64,000 nt of DNA from Microbacterium sp. H1-D42 (GCF_022637555.1 NZ_CP093342.1:1426001-1490000), one strand, 5' to 3'; numbered from the stretch's first letter, positions 9,181 to 18,348 are shown. Notes: generated by a model not told the origin, from the sequence alone. A program made the numbers and translations.

Positions 9181-9204
9181 AGGCGGCTCATTCGATGACC
9201 GCCT
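9181..9204. promoter_or_regulatory. Palindrome AGGCGG-N12-CCGCCT, copy 2
   Basis: Same arms and same 12-base spacing as the element at 9132-9155, but an unrelated spacer sequence, as expected for a dimeric regulator contacting only the arms. It ends 22 bp before the start of the 247-residue gene. Confidence 0.5.
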
Positions 9205-9226
9205 CATCGCAGGGAAGGTGAGAAGG

Positions 9227-9970
9227 ATGACATCCACACCACGGGCAGCGGTCAGAGCTCTGGAACTCGACCCGCAGCTCCCACCGGGGGATGACGAGCG
9301 ATTCGTCGGATTCGGCGTGATGGGGCTTCCGTTTCGCAGCGGCTGGTGTCTGGCGCTGCGAAGCTGGGCCGCGACGACGATCGGACCGCCGTACCGGGCC
9401 GTGTACGTGCAGAACCCCGCGGGGGAATGGACGATCCAGACCGAGGCTCCGCCCGATCAGAGCTGTCCCCGCTACCTGTCTGCAGCAGCGACCGAGATCC
9501 CCAGTCCGAAGCCGATCGACGTGACCTGGCTCGACGCGCACACGCTGCAGGTGCGATTGGGCGATGAGCTGGACTGGACGATGAGCCTCGGCGACAAGCC
9601 GGCCACGAGAATTCTGCGCGCTGTCTCGAGCGTCGTACCGGATGCCTGGTGGGCCAGCAACGCGGTCCTCGCGGGCATGGGCGCGACGGCGGGACCGATG
9701 CTGAACGCCGGGCGCGTGCGGCTGCAAGGTGAAGTGCCGAACCGGCAGTGGTTTCAGGCTGCTCCGAACCTGGTCTGGCCGATCCGGTCGGCGTCGGCGC
9801 GCTGGCGCGGAACGGATCTCGGAGAGATCGGCCGACGGCATCCGCAGTCCCACCTGGCCGACCTCTGGCTGCCGCAGCAGGGTCTGTTCTACGTGGGTTC
9901 GGCCGTGTTCGAGCGTCTCGATCCGACGCGCCACGTGCGCCCAGCCCTCACCGGCCTCGGGAGCCGATGA
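9227..9970 (+). CDS. Uncharacterised 247-residue protein of the HD-GYP/LuxR block
   Basis: I do not recognise a family with confidence. No signal peptide, membrane helix or metal motif is seen. The protein is rich in Trp and Pro, with alternating short hydrophobic stretches typical of a mostly beta fold (for example AVYVQNPAGEWTIQTEAPP, ADLWLPQQGLFYVGSAVF). A lipocalin-like barrel is one possible guess, not established. ATG 9227 chosen for the AGAAGG just upstream; an upstream in-frame start at 9158 would overlap the palindromes. It follows the HD-GYP regulator by 123 bp, with two palindromes in that gap, so it is probably a target of a local regulator, perhaps working with the methyltransferase. 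Confidence 0.7.
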   Translation: MTSTPRAAVRALELDPQLPPGDDERFVGFGVMGLPFRSGWCLALRSWAATTIGPPYRAVYVQNPAGEWTIQTEAPPDQSCPRYLSAAATEIPSPKPIDVTWLDAHTLQVRLGDELDWTMSLGDKPATRILRAVSSVVPDAWWASNAVLAGMGATAGPMLNAGRVRLQGEVPNRQWFQAAPNLVWPIRSASARWRGTDLGEIGRRHPQSHLADLWLPQQGLFYVGSAVFERLDPTRHVRPALTGLGSR

Positions 9971-9976
9971 TCGACG

Positions 9977-10396
9977 TCAGGCGCGGGTGCGCACGCGGGG
10001 CACGCCGGTGCGCGGATCGATGGGACGACGGTGGACGCCGTCGTGATCCTCGATGGGATAGCCCTCGCGCACCCAGTACTCGAACCCGCCGATCAACTCG
10101 CGCACCGAGTATCCGAGCTTCGCGAATTCGAGGGCTCCCTTCGCCCCCGCGTTGCAGCCAGGGCTCCAGCAGTACACGACCACCTCAGCATCCACTGGGA
10201 TCTCCTGCGGCGCGCGCTCGGCGATCTCGCGATAGTGCATGTGCACGGCGCCACGGATGCGTCCCTGCGCCCACGCCTCGTCGGATCGCACGTCGATGAC
10301 CACGATCTGCTCGCCTGCCTTCTGTGCGGCGTACAGGTCGCTTCCATCGGTCTCGTAGGCGAGCTTGGCGGCGAAGAACTCCTGGCGATCGATCAT
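9977..10396 (-). CDS. Rhodanese-like domain protein
   Basis: 139-residue single-domain rhodanese. VIDVRSDEAWAQGRIRGAVHM (domain start) and the active-site Cys in VVYCWSPGCNAGAKGA are visible. The loop differs from the common CxxGxR type and matches the CWxPGCNGA-like subgroup. Likely a sulfurtransferase or sulfur carrier in the cytoplasm; acceptor unknown. ATG 10396 lies 6 nt after TAGCCT (minus strand), so it is likely leaderless. It converges on the unknown gene with 6 bases between stops. Confidence 0.87.
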   Translation of the reverse strand: MIDRQEFFAAKLAYETDGSDLYAAQKAGEQIVVIDVRSDEAWAQGRIRGAVHMHYREIAERAPQEIPVDAEVVVYCWSPGCNAGAKGALEFAKLGYSVRELIGGFEYWVREGYPIEDHDGVHRRPIDPRTGVPRVRTRA

Positions 10397-10440
10397 GCCT
10401 TCAGGCTACGCCGCAGCATCCGCCGCCCCGCGTTGTATGA

Positions 10441-10474
10441 CGAAGGGCCCCGTCCAGATGGACGGGGCCCTTCG
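10441..10474. terminator. Hairpin terminator after qcrB
   Basis: Perfect 15-bp stem (10441-10455 with 10460-10474), loop AGAT. It lies 18 bases beyond the qcrB stop on the minus strand and upstream of the rhodanese gene. Weak T-tract. Confidence 0.75.
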
Positions 10475-10491
10475 TGTGGGGGAGCGGCGAG

Positions 10492-12306
10492 TTACTCGCC
10501 GTCCTCAGACTTCTTCTTGCGCGGACGCTTTGCCGGTTCCGTGGCGATCACAGAGCTCGGCGTGTTCGGCGTCTCACCGATGCTGGGATCGGCCGGCTCG
10601 ATCTGGTCCTCGGAGGTGACGCCTGCGCGCTGGTGCGCACCGGCGATCTCCTCGGCCTCGATCTCGTCATTGTGCGCCAGCGTGTGCTGCTGGTGCGCAT
10701 CGGCCTCGTCGATCTCTGCCTGGGTGAGCGGCAGCAGACGGTCCTCGAAGAACCAGCGGGACATCGCCGAGCGCAGGTTCTGCGTCCACGAGATGCGGCC
10801 CTTGGCGTTGGGACGCACCACGAGCGGCTCGTAGACCTCGTAATCGATGAGCTTCCAGCGGTCGTACACATCGACCGGCTGGTGAACCTCGACGTACTCG
10901 CCGCCGGGAAGCCGCACGATGCGACCGGACTCGTAGCCGTGCAGCACGATCTCGCGGTCCTTCTTCTGCAGCGCGATGCAGATGCGCTTCGTGATGAAGT
11001 ACCCGAGCACCGGACCGACGAACAGCAGCGCCTGGAGAGCGTGGATGACGCCCTCCATCGTGAGCATGAAGTGCGTCGCGATGAGGTCGGACGACGCTGC
11101 TGCCCACAGCACGGCGTAGAAGGTGACGCCGGCAGCGCCGATGGCGGTGCGGGTCGGGGCGTTGCGCGGACGGTCGGCGATGTGGTGCTCGCGCTTGTCG
11201 CCGGTGACCCACGCCTCGATGAAGGGGTAGAGCGCGACGACGACGATGAACAGACCGAGGACGGCCACAGGGATCAGGATTCCGAACGACCAGGTGTGAT
11301 CGAGGAAAACGACATCCATGTGCGGCGGGGCCAGGCGCAGAGCACCGTCGGCGAAGCCGATGTACCAGTCCGGCTGAGTTCCGGCCGAGATGGGTGATGG
11401 GTCGTAAGGACCGTACTCCCAGAACGGCAGGATCTGGAAGAACGAGGCGATCAACACGATCACGCCGAAGACGATGAAGAAGAAGCCACCCATCTTGGAC
11501 ATGTACACCGGCATCATCGGGTAGCCGACGACGTTGTCGTTCGTGCGGGCGGGCCCGGCGAACTGGGTGTGCTTGTTGATGACCATCAGCATCAGGTGCA
11601 GCACCAGCATGCCGATCAGGATCAGCGGCAGCAGCAGGATGTGCAGCGTGTACAGGCGGCCGACGATGTCGTTGCCGGGGAACTCACCGCCGAAGAGCAG
11701 GAACGATGTCCAGGTTCCGATCAGCGGGAGGCCCTTGATCATGCCGTCGATGATGCGCAGGCCGTTGCCCGAGAGCAGGTCGTCGGGGAGCGAGTAGCCG
11801 GTGAAGCCCTCGGCCAGAGCGAGGATGAACAGCACGTAGCCGATCACCCAGTTCAGCTCGCGCGGCTTGCGGAACGCGCCGGTGAAGAACACGCGGAGCA
11901 TGTGGATGCCGATGCCGGCGATGAAGACGAGTGCTGCCCAGTGGTGGATCTGGCGAACCAGGAGACCACCGCGGACATCCCACGAGATGGTCAGAGCCGA
12001 CTCGAAAGCGGCCGACATCTCCACACCGCGCATCGGCGCGTACGCACCGGTGTAGTGCGTGGGAACCATGGATGCCTGGAAGAAGAACGTGAGGAAGGTT
12101 CCTGACAGGAACACCGCCACGAAGCTCCACAGCGCGATCTCACCCAGCATGAACGACCAGTGGTCGGGGAAGATCTTGCGACCGAGCTCCTTCACGAAGC
12201 CGGAGAGGCTGGTGCGCTCGTCGATGTAGTTCGCCGTCGCTCCGATGAAGCGTCCGCCGAGCGGCTTCTGCTGCTTGGTGTCCTCTTTAAGAGTTGCGGT
12301 ACTCAA
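10492..12306 (-). CDS. qcrB: Cytochrome bc1 complex cytochrome b subunit
   Basis: 604-residue cytochrome b of the menaquinol:cytochrome c reductase. Haem ligands are in IHHWAALVFIAGIGIHML and LYTLHILLLPLILIGMLVLH. The Qo-site motif is PDWYIGF in place of the mitochondrial PEWY, as usual in actinobacteria. About eight or nine membrane helices are followed by a long hydrophilic tail ending in KRPRKKK, which makes it longer than many homologues. The TTG start at 12306 overlaps the qcrA stop (TTGA), with GGGAG five bases upstream inside qcrA; no better start is available. Last gene of ctaE-qcrC-qcrA-qcrB. Confidence 0.95.
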   Translation of the reverse strand: MSTATLKEDTKQQKPLGGRFIGATANYIDERTSLSGFVKELGRKIFPDHWSFMLGEIALWSFVAVFLSGTFLTFFFQASMVPTHYTGAYAPMRGVEMSAAFESALTISWDVRGGLLVRQIHHWAALVFIAGIGIHMLRVFFTGAFRKPRELNWVIGYVLFILALAEGFTGYSLPDDLLSGNGLRIIDGMIKGLPLIGTWTSFLLFGGEFPGNDIVGRLYTLHILLLPLILIGMLVLHLMLMVINKHTQFAGPARTNDNVVGYPMMPVYMSKMGGFFFIVFGVIVLIASFFQILPFWEYGPYDPSPISAGTQPDWYIGFADGALRLAPPHMDVVFLDHTWSFGILIPVAVLGLFIVVVALYPFIEAWVTGDKREHHIADRPRNAPTRTAIGAAGVTFYAVLWAAASSDLIATHFMLTMEGVIHALQALLFVGPVLGYFITKRICIALQKKDREIVLHGYESGRIVRLPGGEYVEVHQPVDVYDRWKLIDYEVYEPLVVRPNAKGRISWTQNLRSAMSRWFFEDRLLPLTQAEIDEADAHQQHTLAHNDEIEAEEIAGAHQRAGVTSEDQIEPADPSIGETPNTPSSVIATEPAKRPRKKKSEDGE

Positions 12307-13379
12307 TGACGCTCCCAGAAGCTCGGGCCGACAGGTTCGTGGAAATCGCTCTGCGCGACGAGGTAGCCCTCGTCGTCGACAGCGATGGGCAGCTGCGGCA
12401 GCGGACGCGCAGCCGGGCCGAAGATGACCTTGGCGTGCTCGGTCACGTCGAACTGCGACTGGTGGCACGGGCACAGCAGGTGGTGGGTCTGCTGCTCGTA
12501 CAGTGCAACAGGGCATCCGACGTGCGTGCAGACCTTCGAGTAAGCGACGATGCCGTCGTACGACCAGTCCTTGCGGTCCTCGGCTTCCTTGAGCTGCTCT
12601 GGACGCAGACGCATCAGCAGGACGATGGCCTTGGCCTTCTCCTCGAGGTAGCCGTCGCTGTGTCCGAGCTCCTTGAGGGGCTCAGGGATCACGTGGAAGG
12701 CCGAGCCGACCGTGACATCGGCGGCGCGGATGGGCGTGCCCTCCGGGTCGCGGGCCAGGCGCATGCCCTTGTCCCACATCGTGTGGCTGAGCAGCACGAC
12801 GGGCTCACCGGCGACGGGGTTCTCGGGGGTGTTGAACGGGGCGAGACCGCGGAACAGCGTGATGCCGGGCACGACCGAGGCGACGACGGCGACGATCAGC
12901 GAGTTGCGGATCATCTTGCGACGGCCGAAGCCGGAGTCCTCGTTGGCGTCGGCGAAGGCCTGGATCGATGCCTCGCGCGTCGTGTCGCGACCACGGGTGG
13001 GGTGACGGTACTCGATGTACTCCTTGTCGGACATCAGAGCCTTCGACCAGTGGATCGCGCCGATGCCGATGGCCAGCAGCGCGAGGGCGATGCCGATGCC
13101 GATGTACATGTTGTTCTGCCGGATATCGATCGGCAGTCCGCTCTCGATCGGGAACAGCATGTAGGCGGCGACCGCCCAGATGCTGCCCGCGAGCGACAGG
13201 TAGAAGAGCGTGTAAACCGTGCGCTCCGCCGTCTTCTCGATCCGCGGGTCCTTGTCGGTCATCCGCTCACGATGCTGGGGCAGACCCGGATTCTGCGCAG
13301 GATCGCTGACTGCGACGCCCAGCCCCGGTGAGGGCTGGTAGGCCCTGTCCAGAGCCTTCGTGTCGTCGTCGTGTGCCAT
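12303..13379 (-). CDS. qcrA: Cytochrome bc1 complex Rieske iron-sulfur subunit
   Basis: 358-residue actinobacterial Rieske protein. Three hydrophobic segments lie in the N-terminal half (about 52-72, 88-108 and 154-176), as in other actinobacterial QcrA and unlike the single anchor of proteobacteria. The 2Fe-2S motifs are CTHVGC and CPCHQSQFD. ATG 13379 follows GAGGAG seven bases upstream. It transfers electrons from menaquinol at the Qo site to QcrC. Confidence 0.95.
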   Translation of the reverse strand: MAHDDDTKALDRAYQPSPGLGVAVSDPAQNPGLPQHRERMTDKDPRIEKTAERTVYTLFYLSLAGSIWAVAAYMLFPIESGLPIDIRQNNMYIGIGIALALLAIGIGAIHWSKALMSDKEYIEYRHPTRGRDTTREASIQAFADANEDSGFGRRKMIRNSLIVAVVASVVPGITLFRGLAPFNTPENPVAGEPVVLLSHTMWDKGMRLARDPEGTPIRAADVTVGSAFHVIPEPLKELGHSDGYLEEKAKAIVLLMRLRPEQLKEAEDRKDWSYDGIVAYSKVCTHVGCPVALYEQQTHHLLCPCHQSQFDVTEHAKVIFGPAARPLPQLPIAVDDEGYLVAQSDFHEPVGPSFWERH

Positions 13380-13415
13380 GGTGCTCCTCGTACGTAACTC
13401 TTCGATGAAAGTGCG

Positions 13416-14249
13416 TCAGTTGGACTTCGCCGTGATCCACACGGTGAGGGCGACGAGCGCGCCGATTCCGAAGATCCAGATGAACAGGCCCTCGGAGACC
13501 GGCCCAAGCGAACCGAGCGTGAAGCCGCCGATCGGGACGGTGTTCTGCTGCCAGACGAGCGCGGCGATGACATCGCGCTTGTCCTCGGTGCTGAGGTTCA
13601 TGTCGCCGAAGACGGGCATGTTCTGCGGACCGGTGACCATGGCCGCGTAGATGTGCAGTGCGCTGGTCGAGGTCAGCGCGGGGGCGTACTTGCCCTCGGT
13701 GAGCGCACCACCGGCGGCGGCGACGTTGTGGCACATGGCGCAGTTGATGCGGAACAGCTCCGCACCGTGGGCGATGTCGACCTCGTCCTTGGCGTTCTCC
13801 GGGTTCGCCTCGCCGGCGGTCACCCAGTCCTCGGGGTATTCCGGTCCAGGGGCGACGGACTGCACGTAGGCGGCCATCGCGCGGATCTGCGCCTCGGTGA
13901 ACTGCGCCGGCTTCTGCGGAGCCTGCGGCCCCTGCATCTGCAGTGGCATGCGGCCGGTGGCCAGCTGGAACTCGACGGACAGCTCGCCGACGCCGATCAG
14001 GCTCGGGCCTTCCTCTGTTCCCTCGAGGTTCATGCCGTGGCAGGTGGCGCAGTTCGCGGTGAACAGCTTCTGGCCGTCTTCGACGGTCAGCTCAGTCGAT
14101 GCGGCGGTCTGCGCGTCGGTGGTGGATGCCATCGCTGCTGATGCACCGGCGTAGACGCCTCCGGTGAGCAGCAGTCCGGCGCCGATCAGGGCAGCAGCGG
14201 CGAGTGGGCTGCGACGACCGCGCGAGCGGTGCTTCTTCTCTCGTGCCAT
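13416..14249 (-). CDS. qcrC: Diheme cytochrome c subunit of bc1 complex
   Basis: 277-residue cytochrome cc with two haem-binding sites, CATCH (about residue 66) and CAMCH (about residue 170), an N-terminal signal anchor (about 16-40) and a C-terminal membrane helix (about 250-272). The tandem c-type domain replaces soluble cytochrome c and links the bc1 complex to the aa3 oxidase in actinobacteria. ATG 14249 starts after ctaE with a 20-base gap, and qcrA follows 36 bases later. Confidence 0.96.
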   Translation of the reverse strand: MAREKKHRSRGRRSPLAAAALIGAGLLLTGGVYAGASAAMASTTDAQTAASTELTVEDGQKLFTANCATCHGMNLEGTEEGPSLIGVGELSVEFQLATGRMPLQMQGPQAPQKPAQFTEAQIRAMAAYVQSVAPGPEYPEDWVTAGEANPENAKDEVDIAHGAELFRINCAMCHNVAAAGGALTEGKYAPALTSTSALHIYAAMVTGPQNMPVFGDMNLSTEDKRDVIAALVWQQNTVPIGGFTLGSLGPVSEGLFIWIFGIGALVALTVWITAKSN

Positions 14250-14269
14250 TTCGAAAAATCGCTCCGCTC

Positions 14270-14923
14270 TTATTTCAGGAAGTAGATGACGAAGAACAGG
14301 GCCACCCAGACGACGTCGACGAAGTGCCAGTAGTACGACACGACGATCGAGGAGGTCGCCTCCTTGTGGCCGAAGTTCTTGACCGCGTACGCGCGCCCGA
14401 TCACGAGCACGAAGGCGATGAGGCCACCCGTGACGTGCAGGGCGTGGAAGCCGGTGGTGATGTAGAACGCCGAGGCGTAGGAGTTCGCGCTGATCGGCAG
14501 ACCCTCGGCGACGAGCTGGGCGTACTCCCAGACCTGGCCGCTGACGAAGATCGCACCGAGGGCGAAGGTGAGCCAGAACCACTCGACCATGCCCCAGCCG
14601 AACAGGCGACGGCGGCCGGCCAGGTTCAGCTGGCCCTTGGCGATGCGGTACGGCTGCAGGTCCTCTGCGGCGAACACGCCCATCTGGCATGTGAACGACG
14701 ATGCGACGAGGATCGCGGTGTTCACCGCGGCGAACGTCACGTTCAGGAGTTCGGTCTCCTCTGCCCACATTGCGGGGGAGGTGCTGCGCAGGGTGAAGTA
14801 GATCGCGAAGAGTCCCGCGAAGAACATCACTTCACTGCCGAGCCACACGATGGTGCCGACAGCGACCGGATTGGGGCGCTTGATGGTTCTTGCCGCCGGG
14901 GCATACGTCGCTGAGGTGGTCAC
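14270..14923 (-). CDS. ctaE: Cytochrome c oxidase subunit III
   Basis: 217-residue subunit III with five membrane helices. [16 protein letters not shown] contains the conserved acidic residue and starts the first helix; [11 protein letters not shown] is near the fourth and [15 protein letters not shown] is the classic C-terminal signature. It heads the ctaE-qcrCAB operon, the standard actinobacterial arrangement. The GTG at 14923 is 6 nt downstream of CATAAT, suggesting a leaderless transcript; an upstream in-frame ATG at 14962 would lie before that box. Confidence 0.95.
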   Translation of the reverse strand: MTTSATYAPAARTIKRPNPVAVGTIVWLGSEVMFFAGLFAIYFTLRSTSPAMWAEETELLNVTFAAVNTAILVASSFTCQMGVFAAEDLQPYRIAKGQLNLAGRRRLFGWGMVEWFWLTFALGAIFVSGQVWEYAQLVAEGLPISANSYASAFYITTGFHALHVTGGLIAFVLVIGRAYAVKNFGHKEATSSIVVSYYWHFVDVVWVALFFVIYFLK

Positions 14924-15134
14924 CCGTCCATTATGGCCGATTCTTCGCCGCGATTCTTGCACCTGGGTGACCTGTTTCGCTGTTCCAGCACTTAGGGGAA
15001 CCTAAGAAGATCCTGCGAATCCGCCTGATTTAGCTGGGAATCCCCAGATGGCGCGCCAGTCCCCAGACCATCGCGTCTCGTCGGTCGCGTCATATCGAAA
15101 CGCCAACTTTCCACACGCCGTTAGGATCGCAGGC

Positions 15135-16199
15135 ATGGCTGACTCCCTCACCTGGCCCGATCTGCTCACCACGCTGCTGCAGCGACGCGACCTCAGTGTG
15201 TGGGAGTCGACGTGGGCGATGCGCCAGGTGATGCAGGGCAAGGTGTCCGACGCCCAGCTGGCCGGCTTCCTGATCGCGCTGCGCGCGAAGGGCGAGACGA
15301 TCGACGAGGTGGTCGGCTTCCGTGATGCCATCCTCGAGGCGGCGGTGCCGCTGCCCGTGTCGTCCGACGTGCTCGACATCGTCGGCACCGGCGGGGACCG
15401 CGTCGGCACGGTCAACGTCTCGACGACTGCGGCAGTGATCGTCGGCTCCATCGGCGTTCCCGTCGTCAAGCACGGCAACAGGGCGGCGAGTTCGTCCTCT
15501 GGGGCCTCCGACGTGCTCGCGGCTCTCGGGCTTGACATCTCCCTTGACCCTCAGCGCGTGGCATCCGTTCTGGAACGCACCGGCATCACCTTCGCGTGGG
15601 CCGCGGCATTCCACCCCGGCTTCAAGCACGCCTCTGGTGCTCGCGCGGCCCTCGCGGTGCCGACCGTCTTCAACATGCTCGGTCCGCTGTGCAACCCGGC
15701 GCGCGCCGAGGCCAATGCCGTCGGCGTGGCCCAGATCGATCGGGTGCCGCTGATCACCGGCGTCTTCCGCACACGCGGCGCCACAGCGCTGGTCTTCCGC
15801 GGCGACGACGGACTGGACGAGCTCACCACGACGGGGCACAGCAGGATCTGGGAGGTCGCCCGCGGCGACATCCACGAGCACGATCTGGATCCGCGCGACA
15901 TCGGCATCCCGCTGGCTGATCTGTCTGACCTGCTGGGCGGTTCGCCGGAGCACAACGCGGCCATCCTGCGTCGCACGCTGGGGGGTGAGTCCGGAGCTGT
16001 CAGGGACATCGTGCTGCTGAACGCCGCCGCAGGGATCGTCGCCTACGAGCTCTCCCACGACTCGACGCTCACCCAGGTGCCGATCGTCGAGCGCCTGCGA
16101 GACGGATACGCGCGTGCCGCGGCCGCCGTGGACGACGGTCGCGCTGCGGCGAAGCTCGAGGAGTGGATCACGGTGACGCGGGAGTCGCAGCCGATCTGA
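15135..16199 (+). CDS. trpD: Anthranilate phosphoribosyltransferase
   Basis: 354-residue TrpD, joining anthranilate to PRPP in tryptophan synthesis. GTGGDRVGTVNVST (PRPP loop), KHGNRAASSSSGASDVL and the HPGFKHASGARAAL region are all intact. Start at ATG 15135, 7 nt after TAGGAT (15122-15127), so probably leaderless. It stands alone, with no other trp gene in the window; downstream is the PHP gene after 23 bases. A related nucleoside phosphorylase-like fold (pyrimidine phosphorylase) is excluded by the specific motifs. Confidence 0.93.
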   Translation: MADSLTWPDLLTTLLQRRDLSVWESTWAMRQVMQGKVSDAQLAGFLIALRAKGETIDEVVGFRDAILEAAVPLPVSSDVLDIVGTGGDRVGTVNVSTTAAVIVGSIGVPVVKHGNRAASSSSGASDVLAALGLDISLDPQRVASVLERTGITFAWAAAFHPGFKHASGARAALAVPTVFNMLGPLCNPARAEANAVGVAQIDRVPLITGVFRTRGATALVFRGDDGLDELTTTGHSRIWEVARGDIHEHDLDPRDIGIPLADLSDLLGGSPEHNAAILRRTLGGESGAVRDIVLLNAAAGIVAYELSHDSTLTQVPIVERLRDGYARAAAAVDDGRAAAKLEEWITVTRESQPI

Positions 16200-16222
16200 T
16201 CGGCGCCGGACAGGAGCAAGTG

Positions 16223-17212
16223 ATGGATGCCGTCGAAGCACTTCTTGAGATCGCGACGCTCCTGGAGCGCGAGCGCGCATCCCGCTACCGCGCCAAGGCA
16301 TTCCGGCAGGCGGCCGATGTGCTCGCCGGCCTTCCTGCCGACGTGCGCGACGACCCGACCAGGCTGCGGGCGCAGAAAGGGATCGGCGCATCCACGTTCG
16401 AGGTGATCCGGCAGGCTCAGCGGGGCGACACTCCTGATTACCTCGTCGAGCTGCGCGGGGTCGTGGAGCCGGAGCTGCGTTCCGCTCTGCGCGCGCAGCT
16501 GCGGGGTGACCTGCACAGTCACACCGATTGGTCCGACGGCACGACGTCAATCGAGACCATGGTGGCGGCAGCCCGCGCGCTTGGTCACGAGTACCTGGCG
16601 ATCACCGACCATTCCCCGCGCCTGCGGGTGGCGCGCGGTCTCTCGGCCGAGCGGCTGCGCGAGCAGCTTCCGCTGGTGCGCGCGCAGTCCGGTTACGGCC
16701 TGACGGTGCTCGCCGGCATCGAGGTCGACATCCTCGAAGACGGCGCTCTCGACCAGACGCCGGAGCTGCTCGGCGAACTCGACATCGTCGTGGCCTCCGT
16801 CCACTCGAAGCTGCGCATGGAATCCGGGCCGATGACGCGGCGGATGCTGGCGGCCGTCGCGGACCCGCACGTGAACGTGCTGGGGCACTGCACCGGTCGG
16901 CTCGTGCAGGGGGAGCGGGGGACGCGTCCGCAATCCGAGTTCGACGCGCGAGCGGTGTTCGCCGCCTGCGCCGAGCACGGCGTCGCCGTGGAGATCAACT
17001 CGCGTCCTGAGCGTCAGGACCCGCCCGACGACCTGATCGCGATCGCGCTCGAAGAGGGATGCCTGTTCTCGATCGACTCGGACGCGCACGCCCCTGGGCA
17101 GCTCTCACTCCTCGACCACGGCGCGCAGCGCGCCGAAGCCGCAGGCGTGCCCGCTGAGCGCATCGTGACGACGTGGGGGCTGGAGCGGCTGCGGGCGTGG
17201 GCTGCCGGCTGA
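16223..17212 (+). CDS. PHP-domain protein with PolX-like N-terminal HhH region
   Basis: 329-residue protein. Residues 1-85 resemble the 8-kDa helix-hairpin-helix region of family X polymerases (RYRAKAFRQAADVLAGLP, then KGIGASTFEVI). Residues about 95-325 are a PHP phosphoesterase domain with metal-site motifs DLHSHTDWSDG, TDHSPRL, GIEVDIL, SVHSKL, GHCTGR and SDAHAPG. The polymerase palm between these parts in true PolX is absent, so it is likely a phosphatase or nuclease-type hydrolase rather than a polymerase. ATG 16223 has CAGGAG upstream. Often annotated histidinol-phosphatase-like, but no his gene is nearby. Confidence 0.83.
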   Translation: MDAVEALLEIATLLERERASRYRAKAFRQAADVLAGLPADVRDDPTRLRAQKGIGASTFEVIRQAQRGDTPDYLVELRGVVEPELRSALRAQLRGDLHSHTDWSDGTTSIETMVAAARALGHEYLAITDHSPRLRVARGLSAERLREQLPLVRAQSGYGLTVLAGIEVDILEDGALDQTPELLGELDIVVASVHSKLRMESGPMTRRMLAAVADPHVNVLGHCTGRLVQGERGTRPQSEFDARAVFAACAEHGVAVEINSRPERQDPPDDLIAIALEEGCLFSIDSDAHAPGQLSLLDHGAQRAEAAGVPAERIVTTWGLERLRAWAAG

Positions 17213-17244
17213 GCAGGGCCGCTGGGGTGGACAGCTGAGTCGGT

Positions 17245-18168
17245 TCAGCTGACGGACGCTATGGCGCTGAGGGCGCGGGTCATCGAACCGCCGAGGTTCC
17301 ACTTCTCTGCGAGGGCTTCGGCAGCATCTGTCTCGGCCGGGTCGAGGGGGCGCAGTCGCGTGCCCGGCGCTGCGATCTCGAGCGCGGTCGCGACGCGCAC
17401 CACGGTGGGCGCGACGTCGAGGTAGCCGGCGGCTGCCTCGAAGCGGGCGGATGCTGACGCGCTGAGCTCGCCGTCGGCCACCGCCGCGCGGATGCCGGCG
17501 AGGTCGCCGTAGGTCTGCAGCAGCGTCGCCGCGCTCTTCTCTCCGACGCCCTTCACTCCGGGCAGCCCGTCTGACGCATCGCCCCGCATCGTCGCGAAGT
17601 CCGCGTACTGCGACGGCAGGACGCCGTACTTCGCGACGAGGGTCGCGTCGGTGATGATCTCGAGATTGCTCATGCCGCGCGCCGTGTAGATGATGCGCAC
17701 GTCGCGGGCGTCGTCGACGAGCTGGAAGAGGTCGCGGTCGCCGGTGACGATGTCGACGGGGATCGTCGATCTGGTCGCCAGGGTGCCGATGACGTCATCT
17801 GCCTCGTGCTCGGCCACGCCGATGATCGGGATGCCGAGCGCGCCGAGCGCCTCGCGGATCAGCGGGATCTGCTGCTCCAGCGGATCGGGCACCTCTTCGA
17901 CGTCGGGTCCAGCCGGCACGGCCTCGACCACGCGGTGCGCCTTGTAGCTCGGGATCAGATCGACCCGCCACTGCGGACGCCAGTCGTCGTCCCAGCAGGC
18001 GATCACCTGAGTCGGCTGATACAGCGTGACGAGCTTCGCCACGATGTCGAGAAGTCCACGCACGGCGTTCACCGAAGTGCCGTCCGGCGCCTTCACCTTG
18101 TCCGGCACTCCGAAGAAGGCTCGGAAGTACAGCGAGGCGGTGTCGAGAAGCATCAGTCGGTCCGTCAC
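17245..18168 (-). CDS. 5'-3' exonuclease (FEN-like)
   Basis: 307-residue stand-alone homologue of the PolA 5'-nuclease domain. Metal-binding acidic residues are visible in LLDTASLYFRAFFG, CWDDDWRPQW, EADDVIGTLA and TGDRDLFQLVDD, and the helix-3-turn DNA-binding motif is DASDGLPGVKGVGEKSAATLL. It would process flaps or primers in replication and repair. GTG start at 18168 lies 6 nt from TAGGCT (minus strand, 18175-18180), a leaderless layout. It is divergent from rpsA. Confidence 0.9.
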   Translation of the reverse strand: MTDRLMLLDTASLYFRAFFGVPDKVKAPDGTSVNAVRGLLDIVAKLVTLYQPTQVIACWDDDWRPQWRVDLIPSYKAHRVVEAVPAGPDVEEVPDPLEQQIPLIREALGALGIPIIGVAEHEADDVIGTLATRSTIPVDIVTGDRDLFQLVDDARDVRIIYTARGMSNLEIITDATLVAKYGVLPSQYADFATMRGDASDGLPGVKGVGEKSAATLLQTYGDLAGIRAAVADGELSASASARFEAAAGYLDVAPTVVRVATALEIAAPGTRLRPLDPAETDAAEALAEKWNLGGSMTRALSAIASVS

Positions 18169-18348
18169 GGGATCAGCCTAGAACAGGGGGAGCGCGACGC
18201 GCCCTGGTTCTGATAATCTGAAGTGTCACCTGTGGCAGGCACCCGCGTGCCCGCGTGACATCGCAATCCAACATCCAACCGCTTCGAGCTCCATGCTGGC
18301 ATGCCGAGCCTCGGGCCTGACTATCCATTCACAAGGACAACCCACTAC

